Source: Rossellomorea aquimaris (GTDB lineage: Bacteria > Bacillota > Bacilli > Bacillales > Bacillaceae_B). From it: DNA of 64,000 bases. Every line of letters starts with the position of its first letter. The stretch's first letter is position 1. The translations under genes and the position numbers were made by a program. The stretch spans positions 62,001-126,000 of the forward strand of contig NZ_VTEX01000002.1 of NCBI RefSeq assembly GCF_008180865.1, read 5' to 3'. Below are positions 52,500 through 61,045 of the stretch, piece after piece. Below the pieces are notes generated by a model. The model was given only the letters and a program-made list of their open reading frames with translations. It searched no databases and had not been told where the DNA came from.

Positions 52500-53399
52500 A
52501 TGGACCTTCATAAGATCCTGACGGAAACAAGAAATCCTAATACATTGAACATAGATACAATAAGCACGGAGAAGATTTTAGAAAAAATAAACGGAGAAGA
52601 TCAAACCGTTGCCTACGCCGTGGAAAAGACCATCCCAGTTGTTTCACTTGTGGTCGATTCCATCGTAGCAAGCCTAGAAAATGGCGGCCGTCTTCTTTAT
52701 GTAGGTGCAGGTACAAGCGGACGCCTGGGCATCCTTGACGCATCAGAGTGCCCGCCTACCTTTAGCACAGACCCCGGCCAGGTGATCGGGATCATCGCTG
52801 GTGGTGAAAGAGCCATCCAGTTTCCCTTAGAAGGCGCAGAGGATGATGAAGAAGGCGGCCGCAACGAAATCGCCAGTCATGAAGTCGGTGCAAATGATGT
52901 CGTTGTTGGTATTGCCGCAAGCGGACGTACTCCTTATACGATCGGAGCCTTAAAGGAAGCAAAATCAAGAGGTGCTGTAACGGCGTCTGTTGTATGCTCA
53001 CCTAAATCCCCGATGTGTGAAGTGGCCGATCACTCAATCGTCGCTGAAGTCGGTCCGGAAGTCGTCACAGGCTCGACACGCATGAAAGCAGGGACAGCCC
53101 AAAAACTGATCCTGAATATGCTAACAACGGCAGCCATGATCAAACTTGGCAAAGTATACAGCAATCTCATGGTCGACGTGATGCCTTCAAACGCAAAACT
53201 GAAAGTCAGAGCGCGCAACATCATCATGGAAGCAGCGGACGTTTCCGAACAGGAAGCAACCGAAGCCCTCGAAACATACGGCAGCGTCAAACCTGCCATC
53301 CTATCGCTTCTGACTGGCCTTGAAGAAAAAGAAGTCTACAACCTTCTCACCCTTCACGAAGGCCACCTGCGCTCAGCCATCAAAGCCGCAATTAAATAA
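52500..53399 (+). CDS. murQ: N-acetylmuramic acid 6-phosphate etherase
   Basis: The 299-residue SIS-domain lyase converts MurNAc-6-P to GlcNAc-6-P and D-lactate. The phosphosugar site is in LLYVGAGTSGRLGILDASECPPTF, which includes the catalytic Glu; GIAASGRTPYTIGAL and GSTRMKAGTAQKLILNML are further signatures. It ends the salvage operon. The next genes encode a GlcD/GlcF oxidase that might use the D-lactate. The ribosome site (GGCAGG, 14 bases away) is weak. Confidence 0.96.
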   Translation: MDLHKILTETRNPNTLNIDTISTEKILEKINGEDQTVAYAVEKTIPVVSLVVDSIVASLENGGRLLYVGAGTSGRLGILDASECPPTFSTDPGQVIGIIAGGERAIQFPLEGAEDDEEGGRNEIASHEVGANDVVVGIAASGRTPYTIGALKEAKSRGAVTASVVCSPKSPMCEVADHSIVAEVGPEVVTGSTRMKAGTAQKLILNMLTTAAMIKLGKVYSNLMVDVMPSNAKLKVRARNIIMEAADVSEQEATEALETYGSVKPAILSLLTGLEEKEVYNLLTLHEGHLRSAIKAAIK

Positions 53400-53407
53400 C
53401 CTTTTAG

Positions 53408-53421
53408 GAGGGACGGACCTT
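53408..53421 (+). repeat. GAGGGACGGACC element after murQ
   Basis: GAGGGACGGACCTT lies eight bases after the murQ stop, in the same orientation relative to the gene as at other stop codons. It is followed by CGTCAGGTATC, a string also present in the glutamate synthase terminator. Confidence 0.7.
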
Positions 53422-53498
53422 GACCCATCGTCAGGTATCGTCTCTTTACTCTTTTTATACAATATTTGAAAAACATGTTAAAAAAGGTGGAAATTAGT

Positions 53499-54911
53499 AT
53501 GATCACTCCTGACATCAAAAAACGGTTCATCGAAATCGTCGGCGAAGAAAATTACAGGGATTCTCCCGCTGAAAAGCTTGTCTATTCCTATGACGCAACT
53601 CCTAATTACCAATCCATGCCTGACGGGGTCATCGTTCCCCGCTCGACAGAGGAAGTATCAGAAATCGTGAAAATCTGCAATGAGCATCACATTCCGATCG
53701 TACCTAGAGGGTCCGGAACGAATCTCTGCGCAGGCACCTGCCCTACAGAAGGCGGCCTTGTTCTCTTATTTACCCATATGAATAAGATTCTGGAGGTGGA
53801 TGAAGAGAATCTAACCGTTACCGTCCAGCCTGGTGTTGTGACCCTGGATCTCATTCATAATGTTGAATCAAAGGGGCTTTTCTATCCTCCTGATCCGAGT
53901 TCCATGAAAATATCAACGATCGGTGGGAACATCAATGAGAACTCCGGTGGTTTGAGAGGGCTGAAATATGGCGTAACCCGAGATTATGTGCTGGCACTGG
54001 AAGCCGTCCTCCCCAATGGGGACATCATCCGTACCGGGGGGAAACTCGCGAAAGACGTAGCTGGCTATGATTTGACCCGTCTTTTTGTAGGCTCGGAAGG
54101 AACGCTATGTGTCATTACCGAAGCGACATTAAAGCTCGTTCCCATGCCTGAAACAAAGCAGACGATGCTCGCCCTATATCAGGATATTGAAGCAGCGGCC
54201 CAAAGTGTTTCCAGTATCATAGCCAATCGCATCATTCCGACTACTCTTGAATTTTTAGATCAGCCTACACTTGAGGTGGTTGAGGATTTCGCCAAAATCG
54301 GGTTGCCAACCGATGTAAAAGCGGTGCTCTTGATCGAACAGGATGGTCCTCCTGAAGTGGTTGCACGTGATATGAAACGAATGGAAGAAGTGTGTTCACA
54401 GAACAACGCTGTATCCGTTCAATTAGCCAAAACAGAAGTAGAAGCAGATGCCCTTCGTACCGCCCGCCGTTCTGCCCTATCTGCACTCGCCCGTCTCAAA
54501 CCGACGACGATTTTAGAGGACGCGACTGTTCCACGCTCGGAAATCGCCAAGATGGTGAAAGCAATCAATGATGTCGCTGAACGCTATGAATTGAAGATTT
54601 GTACCTTTGGTCATGCCGGGGACGGAAACCTTCACCCGACGGTTGCGACTGATGCCAGGGACCATGATGAAATGGAACGTGTCGAAGCGGCATTCGAAGA
54701 AATCTTTGCTCATGCCATCGAATTGGGCGGCACCATCACCGGAGAACACGGTGTCGGTATGATGAAAGCCCCTTATCTCGAATGGAAACTGGGACCTGAA
54801 GGCATTGGGGCCATGAAAATGATCAAGCAATCATTCGATCCCAACAACATAATGAATCCGAATAAAGTATTCGCAAAAGAATCAAGAAAACGTGTGGTGA
54901 TTTCAAGATGA
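53499..54911 (+). CDS. glcD: Glycolate/D-lactate oxidase FAD subunit GlcD
   Basis: The protein is 470 residues from the ATG at 53499 (AAGGTGG eight bases upstream), the same length as B. subtilis GlcD. The FAD-binding domain shows IVPRGSGTNLCAGTCP, ISTIGGNINENSGGLRGLKYG and FVGSEGTLCVITEATL; the C-terminal cap has TFGHAGDGNLHPTV and GEHGVGMMKAPYL. It oxidises a 2-hydroxyacid and passes electrons to the Fe-S subunit encoded next, whose start overlaps this gene by four bases. Position after murQ suggests D-lactate as a candidate substrate. Confidence 0.92.
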   Translation: MITPDIKKRFIEIVGEENYRDSPAEKLVYSYDATPNYQSMPDGVIVPRSTEEVSEIVKICNEHHIPIVPRGSGTNLCAGTCPTEGGLVLLFTHMNKILEVDEENLTVTVQPGVVTLDLIHNVESKGLFYPPDPSSMKISTIGGNINENSGGLRGLKYGVTRDYVLALEAVLPNGDIIRTGGKLAKDVAGYDLTRLFVGSEGTLCVITEATLKLVPMPETKQTMLALYQDIEAAAQSVSSIIANRIIPTTLEFLDQPTLEVVEDFAKIGLPTDVKAVLLIEQDGPPEVVARDMKRMEEVCSQNNAVSVQLAKTEVEADALRTARRSALSALARLKPTTILEDATVPRSEIAKMVKAINDVAERYELKICTFGHAGDGNLHPTVATDARDHDEMERVEAAFEEIFAHAIELGGTITGEHGVGMMKAPYLEWKLGPEGIGAMKMIKQSFDPNNIMNPNKVFAKESRKRVVISR

Positions 54912-56227
54912 CAACCCTTCTAGAAAAACAAAAGATACAGCAGGAATTCAAAGACCGTATGGATGAAGATGAACTATTGAATTGTATGAGATGCGGTTTC
55001 TGTCTCCCTTCCTGCCCTACGTATATCGAGTCAGGATTTAAAGAATCCCACTCTCCGCGCGGTCGGATCGCATTAATGAAGGCGGTGGTGGATGGCGTCA
55101 TCGAACCTGATGAAGAAGTCGAACGAACATTGGATCTATGCTTGGGCTGCAGAGCCTGTGAACCCGTTTGTCCTTCCGGTGTTAACTACGGTCACCTATT
55201 AGAAGAGGCACGCGATATCATCAATCAAAATAAAAAACACTCCCTTCCTGTACGGGTTCTTAGAAAAACCGTTTTTGAAGGATTATTCCCGCACCCTGAC
55301 AGAATGAGAATGGTCACGAACCTTCTTGGAATCTACCAACGCTCAGGGTTGCAGAAAGCAGTCCATACGACGGGGGTTATGAAACTATTTCCGGAAAGCA
55401 TGGCGACAATGGAACGTGTACTTCCTCAAGTTCCAAAGCTGAAAGACATGAAGGGGCGCCCAACGTCTCTTTCCTCGATTGGTGACGTTCGTAAAAAAGT
55501 CGCTTTCTTCTCTGGCTGTTTAATGGATACGATGTTTCTGGAAACAAATAATGCCACTACGAAACTATTGCAGCTGGCAGGCTGTGACATCGTGATTCCA
55601 AAGACGCAAACCTGTTGCGGAGCCTTGCATGGTCATAGCGGTGAAAAGGACTTGGCAAAGGATTTGGCAAAGCGAAACATTGAGGCCTTTGAAGCGGATG
55701 GCGTCGATTACATCATCACCAATGCCGGGGGATGCGGAGCCTTTCTCGTCGATTATGATCACTTACTGAAGGATGATCCCGAGTGGAAAGAACGTGCGGT
55801 TCAGTTTAAAAATAAAATCAAAGACATCTCGTCCATTCTTGTAGAATTACAGTTTCATAAAAAGAAATTGAACGTTTCCTCTCAACGAATCACGTATCAG
55901 GATTCGTGTCACTTGCGAAACGTGCAGCGTACATTTTTGGAACCAAGGATCCTCCTTCAATCAGTGGAAGGTGCTGATTACGTTGAGATGAAGCAAGCCG
56001 ATCACTGCTGTGGGTCAGCCGGAATCTACAATATCATTGAATCCGAAATGTCCATGAAGATCCTCGATCACAAAATGGACAACGTCGAACAAACCCAGGC
56101 AACCACCATCATCACATCAAACCCGGGCTGCCTCCTCCAAATGAAACTCGGCATCGAACGAGAAGGCCTATCCAATAAAATGCGTGCAATCCACATCGTA
56201 GACTTTTTATTGGAAGCAATTCAGTGA
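54908..56227 (+). CDS. glcF: Glycolate/D-lactate oxidase Fe-S subunit GlcF
   Basis: The 439-residue electron-transfer subunit has two 4Fe-4S motifs near the N-terminus (LNCMRCGFCLPSCPTY and LDLCLGCRACEPVCPSG) and two CCG domains (SGCLMDTMF...TCCGALHGHSGE and DSCHLRNVQ...DHCCGSAGIYN) typical of GlcF/LutA/heterodisulfide reductase-like proteins. It should link GlcD to the quinone pool. An ATGA overlap couples it to glcD. A repeat element starts at the base after the TGA. Confidence 0.93.
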   Translation: MTTLLEKQKIQQEFKDRMDEDELLNCMRCGFCLPSCPTYIESGFKESHSPRGRIALMKAVVDGVIEPDEEVERTLDLCLGCRACEPVCPSGVNYGHLLEEARDIINQNKKHSLPVRVLRKTVFEGLFPHPDRMRMVTNLLGIYQRSGLQKAVHTTGVMKLFPESMATMERVLPQVPKLKDMKGRPTSLSSIGDVRKKVAFFSGCLMDTMFLETNNATTKLLQLAGCDIVIPKTQTCCGALHGHSGEKDLAKDLAKRNIEAFEADGVDYIITNAGGCGAFLVDYDHLLKDDPEWKERAVQFKNKIKDISSILVELQFHKKKLNVSSQRITYQDSCHLRNVQRTFLEPRILLQSVEGADYVEMKQADHCCGSAGIYNIIESEMSMKILDHKMDNVEQTQATTIITSNPGCLLQMKLGIEREGLSNKMRAIHIVDFLLEAIQ

Positions 56228-56309
56228 GAGGGACGGACCTCTTCATTTACTCAAGTCCCGTTAAATCAATGTTTTGGTTTTGGGTGGGGTGATTGGAGGT
56301 CCGTCCCTT
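56228..56309 (+). terminator. GAGGGACGGACC inverted pair acting as a probable glcF terminator
   Basis: GAGGGACGGACCTC (56228-56241) directly follows the stop; GAGGTCCGTCCCTT (56296-56309) is its inverse and is followed by CTTTTTTT. A long-looped stem with a T-tract would end glcF transcripts. Confidence 0.65.
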
Positions 56310-56333
56310 CTTTTTTTCACAAATCACATTATT

Positions 56334-56383
56334 TGACTGTTAAAATCCATCTCTATATCACCTGTTGAACTACTACCATGTCA
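56334..56383. repeat. Two units of the 25-bp repeat family
   Basis: TGACTGTTAAAAT at 56334 and CACCTGTTGAACT at 56359 are 25 bases apart and match the left part of the units at 10221-10420. Confidence 0.5.
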
Positions 56384-56406
56384 AACAAAAAAAGACGAAC
56401 CCACTC

Positions 56407-56477
56407 AAGGTCCGTCCCTCTCTCTACTCTCTCTACCGTTTTGATTAGCTGCGCAGGTGGTTGAAGGTCCGTCCCTA
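56407..56477. repeat. Two further GAGGGACGGACC elements before bioA
   Basis: AAGGTCCGTCCCTC (56407-56420) and AAGGTCCGTCCCTA (56464-56477) lie in the same orientation. The second contains the bioA stop codon: read on the minus strand, TAG runs into GGACGGACC. Confidence 0.75.
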
Positions 56478-57833
56478 AACCCCAACTGCTTCCTTCGTTG
56501 TGATTTCTATTGCTTCTTCCATGATCCGTATCATTTTCTCAAGCTCTTCTTCGGTTGTGGCGAGTGGCGGCATGAAGACGATGGTGTCTCCGATCGGCCG
56601 GGTCAGCATACCAAGTTCACGCATCTTTATGGTGGTACGGTAGCCGACTCTGTCTTCCCATAGGAACGGCTTTTTACTGGCTTTATCCTGTACCAACTCA
56701 ATGCCGCATATCATCCCAAGTTGTCTAATGCTGCTTACATGGGGATGTTCCTTTAATGGAGCTAACAATGATTCAATGATCCCCGCTTTCTCTTGAATTT
56801 TCCCAATCAGATTTTCTCTTTCATAGATTTCCAGATTCGCCAATGCAGCAGCGCAACCAAGCTGGTTCCCTGTATAGGAATGACCGTGGAAGAAGGTTTT
56901 CAGTGATGTGTAATCATCATAGAAAGCTTCATAGATTTCTTCGGTGGTGAGGGTTGCTGCAATCGGGAGGTATCCTCCGGTGATCCCTTTTGCCACTGTC
57001 ATGATGTCCGGCTGGACCTGTTCATGCTCGACAGCGAACATTTTTCCTGTACGGCCGAAGCCTGTAGCCACTTCATCGACAATCAGGAGCACCTCATATT
57101 TTCGGCAAAGCTTTTCGACCCCTTTGAAGTAGCCCTTTGGCATAATATTCATGCCCCCAGCACCCTGTATCAACGACTCCACTGTCATCCCGGCAATCTC
57201 ATGGTGATTCTCTTTCAAAATCCCTTCCAGTTCTTCAAGTGCACGATCTCGAATCTCTTCCTCATCTACTAAATCAGGATGATGAACCACGTCCGGGAAC
57301 GGGGCAACGAGTGATTCGAACATAAGAGATTTGTAGACTCTGTGAAAAATGTCCACCTTACCGACGCTGATCGCACCGACTGTATCTCCGTGGTAAGCAT
57401 TTTGGAGAGTGATAAACTTCTGCTTTTCCGGCTTCCCTTTATTTTGCCAGTATTGATAAGCCATTTTAAGGGCAATCTCTACAGAGGTTGCACCGCTGTC
57501 TGAATAAAAGACTCTCGCTAATCTCTCCGGAGAAAGTTCAACCAGCTTCTCGGCTAACAAAATAGATGGAACATTGGTAGCACCGAGCAAAGTAGAGTGA
57601 GCGATTTTATCAAGCTGATCCTTGATCGCTTGATTGATTTCCTCATTGCGATGACCATGGACATTTAGCCAAAGGGAAGAATAGCCATCAAGATATTCGT
57701 TCCCGTAGATGTCCCGAAGATAAACGCCTTCCCCGCTCTCAATCACCAACGGGTTCTCATCATAATCCTTCATCTGTGTAAACGGAAGCCACATATATTG
57801 ACTGCTTTTTTCAATAAGCTGTTGTTGATTCAC
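56475..57833 (-). CDS. bioA: Adenosylmethionine-8-amino-7-oxononanoate transaminase
   Basis: The protein is 452 residues from the GTG at 57831-57833, which has AGGAGG nine bases upstream; a longer frame to 57884 lacks a site. It is a class III PLP aminotransferase that makes diaminopelargonate in biotin synthesis. Signatures are [55 protein letters not shown] with the PLP Asp, and the Schiff-base Lys in [13 protein letters not shown]. The start lies 23 bases inside the end of bioD, so the two are translationally coupled. Confidence 0.96.
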   Translation of the reverse strand: MNQQQLIEKSSQYMWLPFTQMKDYDENPLVIESGEGVYLRDIYGNEYLDGYSSLWLNVHGHRNEEINQAIKDQLDKIAHSTLLGATNVPSILLAEKLVELSPERLARVFYSDSGATSVEIALKMAYQYWQNKGKPEKQKFITLQNAYHGDTVGAISVGKVDIFHRVYKSLMFESLVAPFPDVVHHPDLVDEEEIRDRALEELEGILKENHHEIAGMTVESLIQGAGGMNIMPKGYFKGVEKLCRKYEVLLIVDEVATGFGRTGKMFAVEHEQVQPDIMTVAKGITGGYLPIAATLTTEEIYEAFYDDYTSLKTFFHGHSYTGNQLGCAAALANLEIYERENLIGKIQEKAGIIESLLAPLKEHPHVSSIRQLGMICGIELVQDKASKKPFLWEDRVGYRTTIKMRELGMLTRPIGDTIVFMPPLATTEEELEKMIRIMEEAIEITTKEAVGV

Positions 57834-58539
57834 TCTGTATATCCTCCTCTGACTCTTCAAGTTTCCAATTCTTAAATAATTCACCTACATCGACTGTTGC
57901 AAAAGAATCCTGCGATATATTAGCCAGCACACCAATTACCTTTTCACCGGTTAATGTTTCGATCATTCGTTTGTTGTCCCGCTCGATCTCCGGCATTTCA
58001 TCTCTGGATGTCTGATTCAGGATGATGCCTGCGATATTAATACTCCGTTGTTTCAATGCCATCACAGACAGGACCGTATGATTAATTGTGCCAAGACCAG
58101 CCCGCGCGACAAGAATGACAGGCAATGACACTCGTTCGATTAAATCAAGAATGGTTGCTTCTTCGTTTAACGGGACAATCAGTCCTCCCGCTCCTTCAAT
58201 CAGTAAAAGTTCGTGAATGCCTTGTAATTTCTCCACTTGTTCTAAAATTGGCTTCAATTCAATCGAAACACCGTCTAATGCAGCTGCCAGATGAGGAGAG
58301 CTTGGCGTTTTTAATAAATATGTATTCGCATTTTTTCCAAAAGAACGATTAGTGACCTTTTCATAAAATTCAGTATCGGGGGCTACTAGTCTATCTTTTT
58401 TCAAGACAGCTCCACTTTGCACTGGCTTATAGGGGAATGCATCAATGCCCTTTTCCAAGAAGTACTTTGTTAACAATCCAGTTGTTATCGTTTTTCCGAT
58501 ATCCGTATCTGTGCCGGTAATGAAAAACCCTTTCATCAT
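57811..58539 (-). CDS. bioD: Dethiobiotin synthetase
   Basis: The 242-residue ATP-dependent carboxylase closes the ureido ring of dethiobiotin. The P-loop is [29 protein letters not shown] and [13 protein letters not shown] (substrate-binding loop) follow. It is first in the bioD-bioA unit, read from a promoter region shared with bioY and containing a BirA-type site. Start: ATG-ATG after GGAGGGAA. A bioF or bioB gene is not present in the window. Confidence 0.94.
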   Translation of the reverse strand: MMKGFFITGTDTDIGKTITTGLLTKYFLEKGIDAFPYKPVQSGAVLKKDRLVAPDTEFYEKVTNRSFGKNANTYLLKTPSSPHLAAALDGVSIELKPILEQVEKLQGIHELLLIEGAGGLIVPLNEEATILDLIERVSLPVILVARAGLGTINHTVLSVMALKQRSINIAGIILNQTSRDEMPEIERDNKRMIETLTGEKVIGVLANISQDSFATVDVGELFKNWKLEESEEDIQSESTTAY

Positions 58540-58551
58540 TTCCCTCCTTTT

Positions 58552-58592
58552 ATGTTAACCTTATTTACAAATAGGTTAACATTTAAGATAAT
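58552..58592. promoter_or_regulatory. BirA operator and divergent promoter of bioD-bioA / bioY
   Basis: ATGTTAACC and GGTTAACAT are perfect inverted arms (58552-58560 and 58574-58582) separated by 13 bases, matching the Firmicute BirA site (GTTAAC-N15-GTTAAC). In the bioY direction TTTACA (58564-58569), 17 bases and GATAAT (58587-58592) form a promoter overlapped by the operator, so biotinyl-AMP-bound BirA should repress both directions. Confidence 0.88.
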
Positions 58593-58624
58593 AACAATCA
58601 TACCACAGTTTTAAGGAGGAGAAA

Positions 58625-59203
58625 ATGGAAATGGGAAAAACTAGAGAAATGGTCTTATGTGGCCTTTTTGCTGCTTTAATGGCAGTGGGAGCGAATGTGT
58701 CTCCGTTTCTAATGATCGGAGGAGTTCCGGTCACCCTTCAGTTGATGTTTGCCATCATTGCAGGTGGAATGCTCGGAAGCAGGGTGGGAGCGAAGGCAAT
58801 GACGGTATATTTAGCTCTCGGATTAGTAGGGGCACCGGTGTTTGCACAATTTAAAGGAGGACCGTCAAGCCTGCTCAGTCCTACCTTTGGATTTATTCTA
58901 TCCTTTATCGCGGTTGCGTTCGCCGTGGGAATCATTTTGGAAAGGAATCGCACATTTGGAGGATATCTCACTGCTGGAATTCTGGCTTTATTGTTAAATT
59001 ACATAATCGGAACGAATTTCATGTATCTTGCCCTAACATTTTGGGCGGAAGCACCTGGCGAATTCAGTTACACGGTTGCCTGGGGATGGATGGTTGCGTA
59101 TCTGCCACTGGATATAGTCGTGACCGTTGTTTCTCTTGTGGTCCTGCAACGGTTGTATAAGGTGGCTCCTTCAAGGAATTTGAGCTCCTCTTTTAATAAG
59201 TAA
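58625..59203 (+). CDS. bioY: Biotin transporter BioY
   Basis: The 192-residue S-component of biotin ECF transporters has six membrane helices; GGVPVTLQLMFAIIAGGMLG and GLVGAPVFAQFKGGPSSL.. SPTFGFILSF are the substrate-binding family motifs. It can import biotin alone or with EcfAA'T encoded elsewhere. Start: ATG after AAGGAGGAGAAA. Regulation with bioD-bioA through the shared BirA site means uptake and synthesis respond together. Confidence 0.95.
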   Translation: MEMGKTREMVLCGLFAALMAVGANVSPFLMIGGVPVTLQLMFAIIAGGMLGSRVGAKAMTVYLALGLVGAPVFAQFKGGPSSLLSPTFGFILSFIAVAFAVGIILERNRTFGGYLTAGILALLLNYIIGTNFMYLALTFWAEAPGEFSYTVAWGWMVAYLPLDIVVTVVSLVVLQRLYKVAPSRNLSSSFNK

Positions 59204-59228
59204 GTATAAGAGGAATGGAAATGTGTTT

Positions 59229-59270
59229 GGGATGGACAGCTGGGTGATGTGGTATTCAGCTGCCCATCCC
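59229..59270 (+). terminator. Hairpin after bioY
   Basis: GGGATGGACAGCTG / CAGCTGCCCATCCC stem (one mismatch) with a 14-base loop, 25 bases past the stop. No T-tract follows, so it may stabilise the transcript end more than terminate. Confidence 0.5.
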
Positions 59271-59304
59271 ACCAAAAATTCAACAGCCGAGCTCATAAAA
59301 AAAC

Positions 59305-59331
59305 ATCCGACACCATTTTAAAGTATCGGAT
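59305..59331 (-). terminator. Terminator of the ketopantoate reductase gene
   Basis: ATCCGATAC / GTGTCGGAT stem on the minus strand followed by GTTTTTTTA, 13 bases after the stop. Confidence 0.8.
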
Positions 59332-59343
59332 ATTTCTCATTCC

Positions 59344-60261
59344 TTACGTATTCGCACTTTCATATATCTTCAGATTCCCATAAATCAAACGCAACTCACG
59401 AGCTTCAATTCCCTGAGTTTCAGCAGCCTTCAATAAATACCCGTATAAATGCTCTGCTTCCACGGAGAGGTTTTTTTCCATATCCCGCTGTAAGGATGAT
59501 TTCATACTGTAGCCCATTTGATTGATTTTGTCATATTGAGCATCTTCTATTTTCTCAGCAAGTGGAGCTTTCAAGCCTCTCATAATCATAGCCGCTTCAT
59601 AAAGGACTCCTTTGATCATATCTGCACCCTCACCTATTTCCCGAATCGGTCCAATCGGTGCCCGGAATATGGATGTTACGCCTGAAAGAGTGGTGATAAA
59701 TAAATACTTATGCCACATTTCCTGATCGATGGTGTCAGATAATCGAAAGTTTGCCTTCGTTCCTGAAAAGGCCCCTTCAATCTTCACAATTCTATCCGTC
59801 CGCTCACCACTTCTTTCTCCAAAAACGAGATCATGAATGGGACTTGATTGAATGATCTTCCCTGTTTCGTCAAGCGTCGACTCCACAAAGCATAAACCGC
59901 CTATCACTCTTTCTTCCCCGAATGCTTCTATAAGATCGTCGACGTGAGACATTCCGTTTAAAAGTGGAAGTATCATCGTCTTTTCACCTACGAAGGAGTG
60001 AAGGCTTTCGATTGCTCCCTTAAGATGATAAGCCTTGGTTGAGAGGATAATGGCGTCAAAGGGCTCTGCATTTTCTACTGATCTCAGCGTTTTCGGCTTG
60101 CAGTGAAAATCGCCATGAACACTTTCAATATGCAATCCATGCTTTTTCAGTTGCTGCTCTCTTCGCTCACGAACGAGAAACGTAACATCCTCGCCTTTCT
60201 CTATCAATCTACCTCCGAAGTAGCCACCAACGGCACCTGCACCAACAACTAGTATTCTCAT
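59344..60261 (-). CDS. panE: 2-dehydropantoate 2-reductase
   Basis: The 305-residue NADPH-dependent enzyme makes pantoate for coenzyme A synthesis. The N-terminal Rossmann motif is MRILVVGAGAVGGYFGGRLIEKG; LSTKAYHLKGAI with the conserved Lys and LPLLNGMSHVDDL follow. The C-terminal helical domain includes WHKYLFITTLSGVTSIFRAPIG and SSLQRDMEKNLSVEAEHLYGYL, typical of ApbA/PanE. Start: ATG preceded by AGGAGGCGGATGGA. Transcribed alone. Some members of this family reduce other oxoacids, so the panE label is probable rather than certain. Confidence 0.88.
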   Translation of the reverse strand: MRILVVGAGAVGGYFGGRLIEKGEDVTFLVRERREQQLKKHGLHIESVHGDFHCKPKTLRSVENAEPFDAIILSTKAYHLKGAIESLHSFVGEKTMILPLLNGMSHVDDLIEAFGEERVIGGLCFVESTLDETGKIIQSSPIHDLVFGERSGERTDRIVKIEGAFSGTKANFRLSDTIDQEMWHKYLFITTLSGVTSIFRAPIGPIREIGEGADMIKGVLYEAAMIMRGLKAPLAEKIEDAQYDKINQMGYSMKSSLQRDMEKNLSVEAEHLYGYLLKAAETQGIEARELRLIYGNLKIYESANT

Positions 60262-60361
60262 TCCATCCGCCTCCTTTTACTTTTCACATGCCATGTCACT
60301 ATTCTCCGATATGAAAGCGCATAAATCAAAAATATTGGCTTTGCAGAAAAAAGAAAAATAA

Positions 60362-60392
60362 GGTGCCCTCCCAAAGCTAGTCAGGAGACACC
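60362..60392 (-). terminator. Terminator of the GNAT-methyltransferase unit
   Basis: GGTGTCTCC / GGAGGGCACC imperfect stem on the minus strand, then TTATTTTTC, five bases after the methyltransferase stop. Confidence 0.65.
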
Positions 60393-60396
60393 CCAT

Positions 60397-61002
60397 TCAA
60401 TACATCAAACCGTACACCAAAAATCGCTCATACTCATTCTTTTCATAATCCCCTGACAAATTCACCTCTTTCCGCAAAACGAAAAGGGGGTGATTTTCTA
60501 AATAATGCACATAATCATCCGAGCTATAATACAACACGATCTCGATATCACGTGGTGATTGTTCCACTGAAAAGAGGATGTTATTGATAATCCTCATGAA
60601 AATTTGAACAGAGAACGGATTGAAAAAGTAAAAACGGTTATCCTTTGGATGGATCGTATACTCTTCTGCCAGGCAGTGATAAAAGTAGAGATTATCACTG
60701 GCTTTCGCCTTTTTTAAATAGCTTTCCCGGTTCGCCACGGCTTCTTCATAAAATTCTTCATTCATTTCAATGCCAACAACGGTGGATTGAAATAGGTGGT
60801 GAATTAAGAAATTCAATCGTCCTTTTCCACAACCGAAATCGACCACACGATCACTGCCATTCAATGTATAATGTCGGAATAATTCATCCAATGCCTGATA
60901 CGGAGTCGGCTCGTACCGATGATAATGAAAAGACCGGTGAAACCCCATCTGCAACTCACTCGTACGAACACCTAATAATTCATCATAATACTCTTCCTTC
61001 AT
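60397..61002 (-). CDS. Class I SAM-dependent methyltransferase
   Basis: The 201-residue protein has motif I VVDFGCGKGRLNFLIHHLF (residues ~53-71) and the acidic end of strand 2 in VVGIEMNEEFYEEA. NRFYFFNPFSV, in the motif IV position, resembles the xxPP/NPF loops of some small-molecule methyltransferases. Substrate unknown. Start: ATG after AAAAAGGAGTATGT. It follows a GNAT acetyltransferase gene by ~45 bases with a repeat element between, and probably shares its transcript. Confidence 0.82.
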   Translation of the reverse strand: MKEEYYDELLGVRTSELQMGFHRSFHYHRYEPTPYQALDELFRHYTLNGSDRVVDFGCGKGRLNFLIHHLFQSTVVGIEMNEEFYEEAVANRESYLKKAKASDNLYFYHCLAEEYTIHPKDNRFYFFNPFSVQIFMRIINNILFSVEQSPRDIEIVLYYSSDDYVHYLENHPLFVLRKEVNLSGDYEKNEYERFLVYGLMY

Positions 61003-61017
61003 ACATACTCCTTTTTG

Positions 61018-61031
61018 AAGGTCCGTCCCTC
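61018..61031 (-). repeat. GAGGGACGGACC element between GNAT and methyltransferase genes
   Basis: On the minus strand GAGGGACGGACCTT lies 14 bases after the GNAT stop and seven bases before the AAAGGAG ribosome site of the methyltransferase gene. Confidence 0.7.
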
Positions 61032-61045
61032 TTGGACCTCAAATT

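Noticed and set aside
56228..56477. Insertion-sequence ends, because of clustered inverted 14-mers.
   Set aside because: No transposase frame lies between them and no target duplications are visible; the same element occurs at many gene ends.
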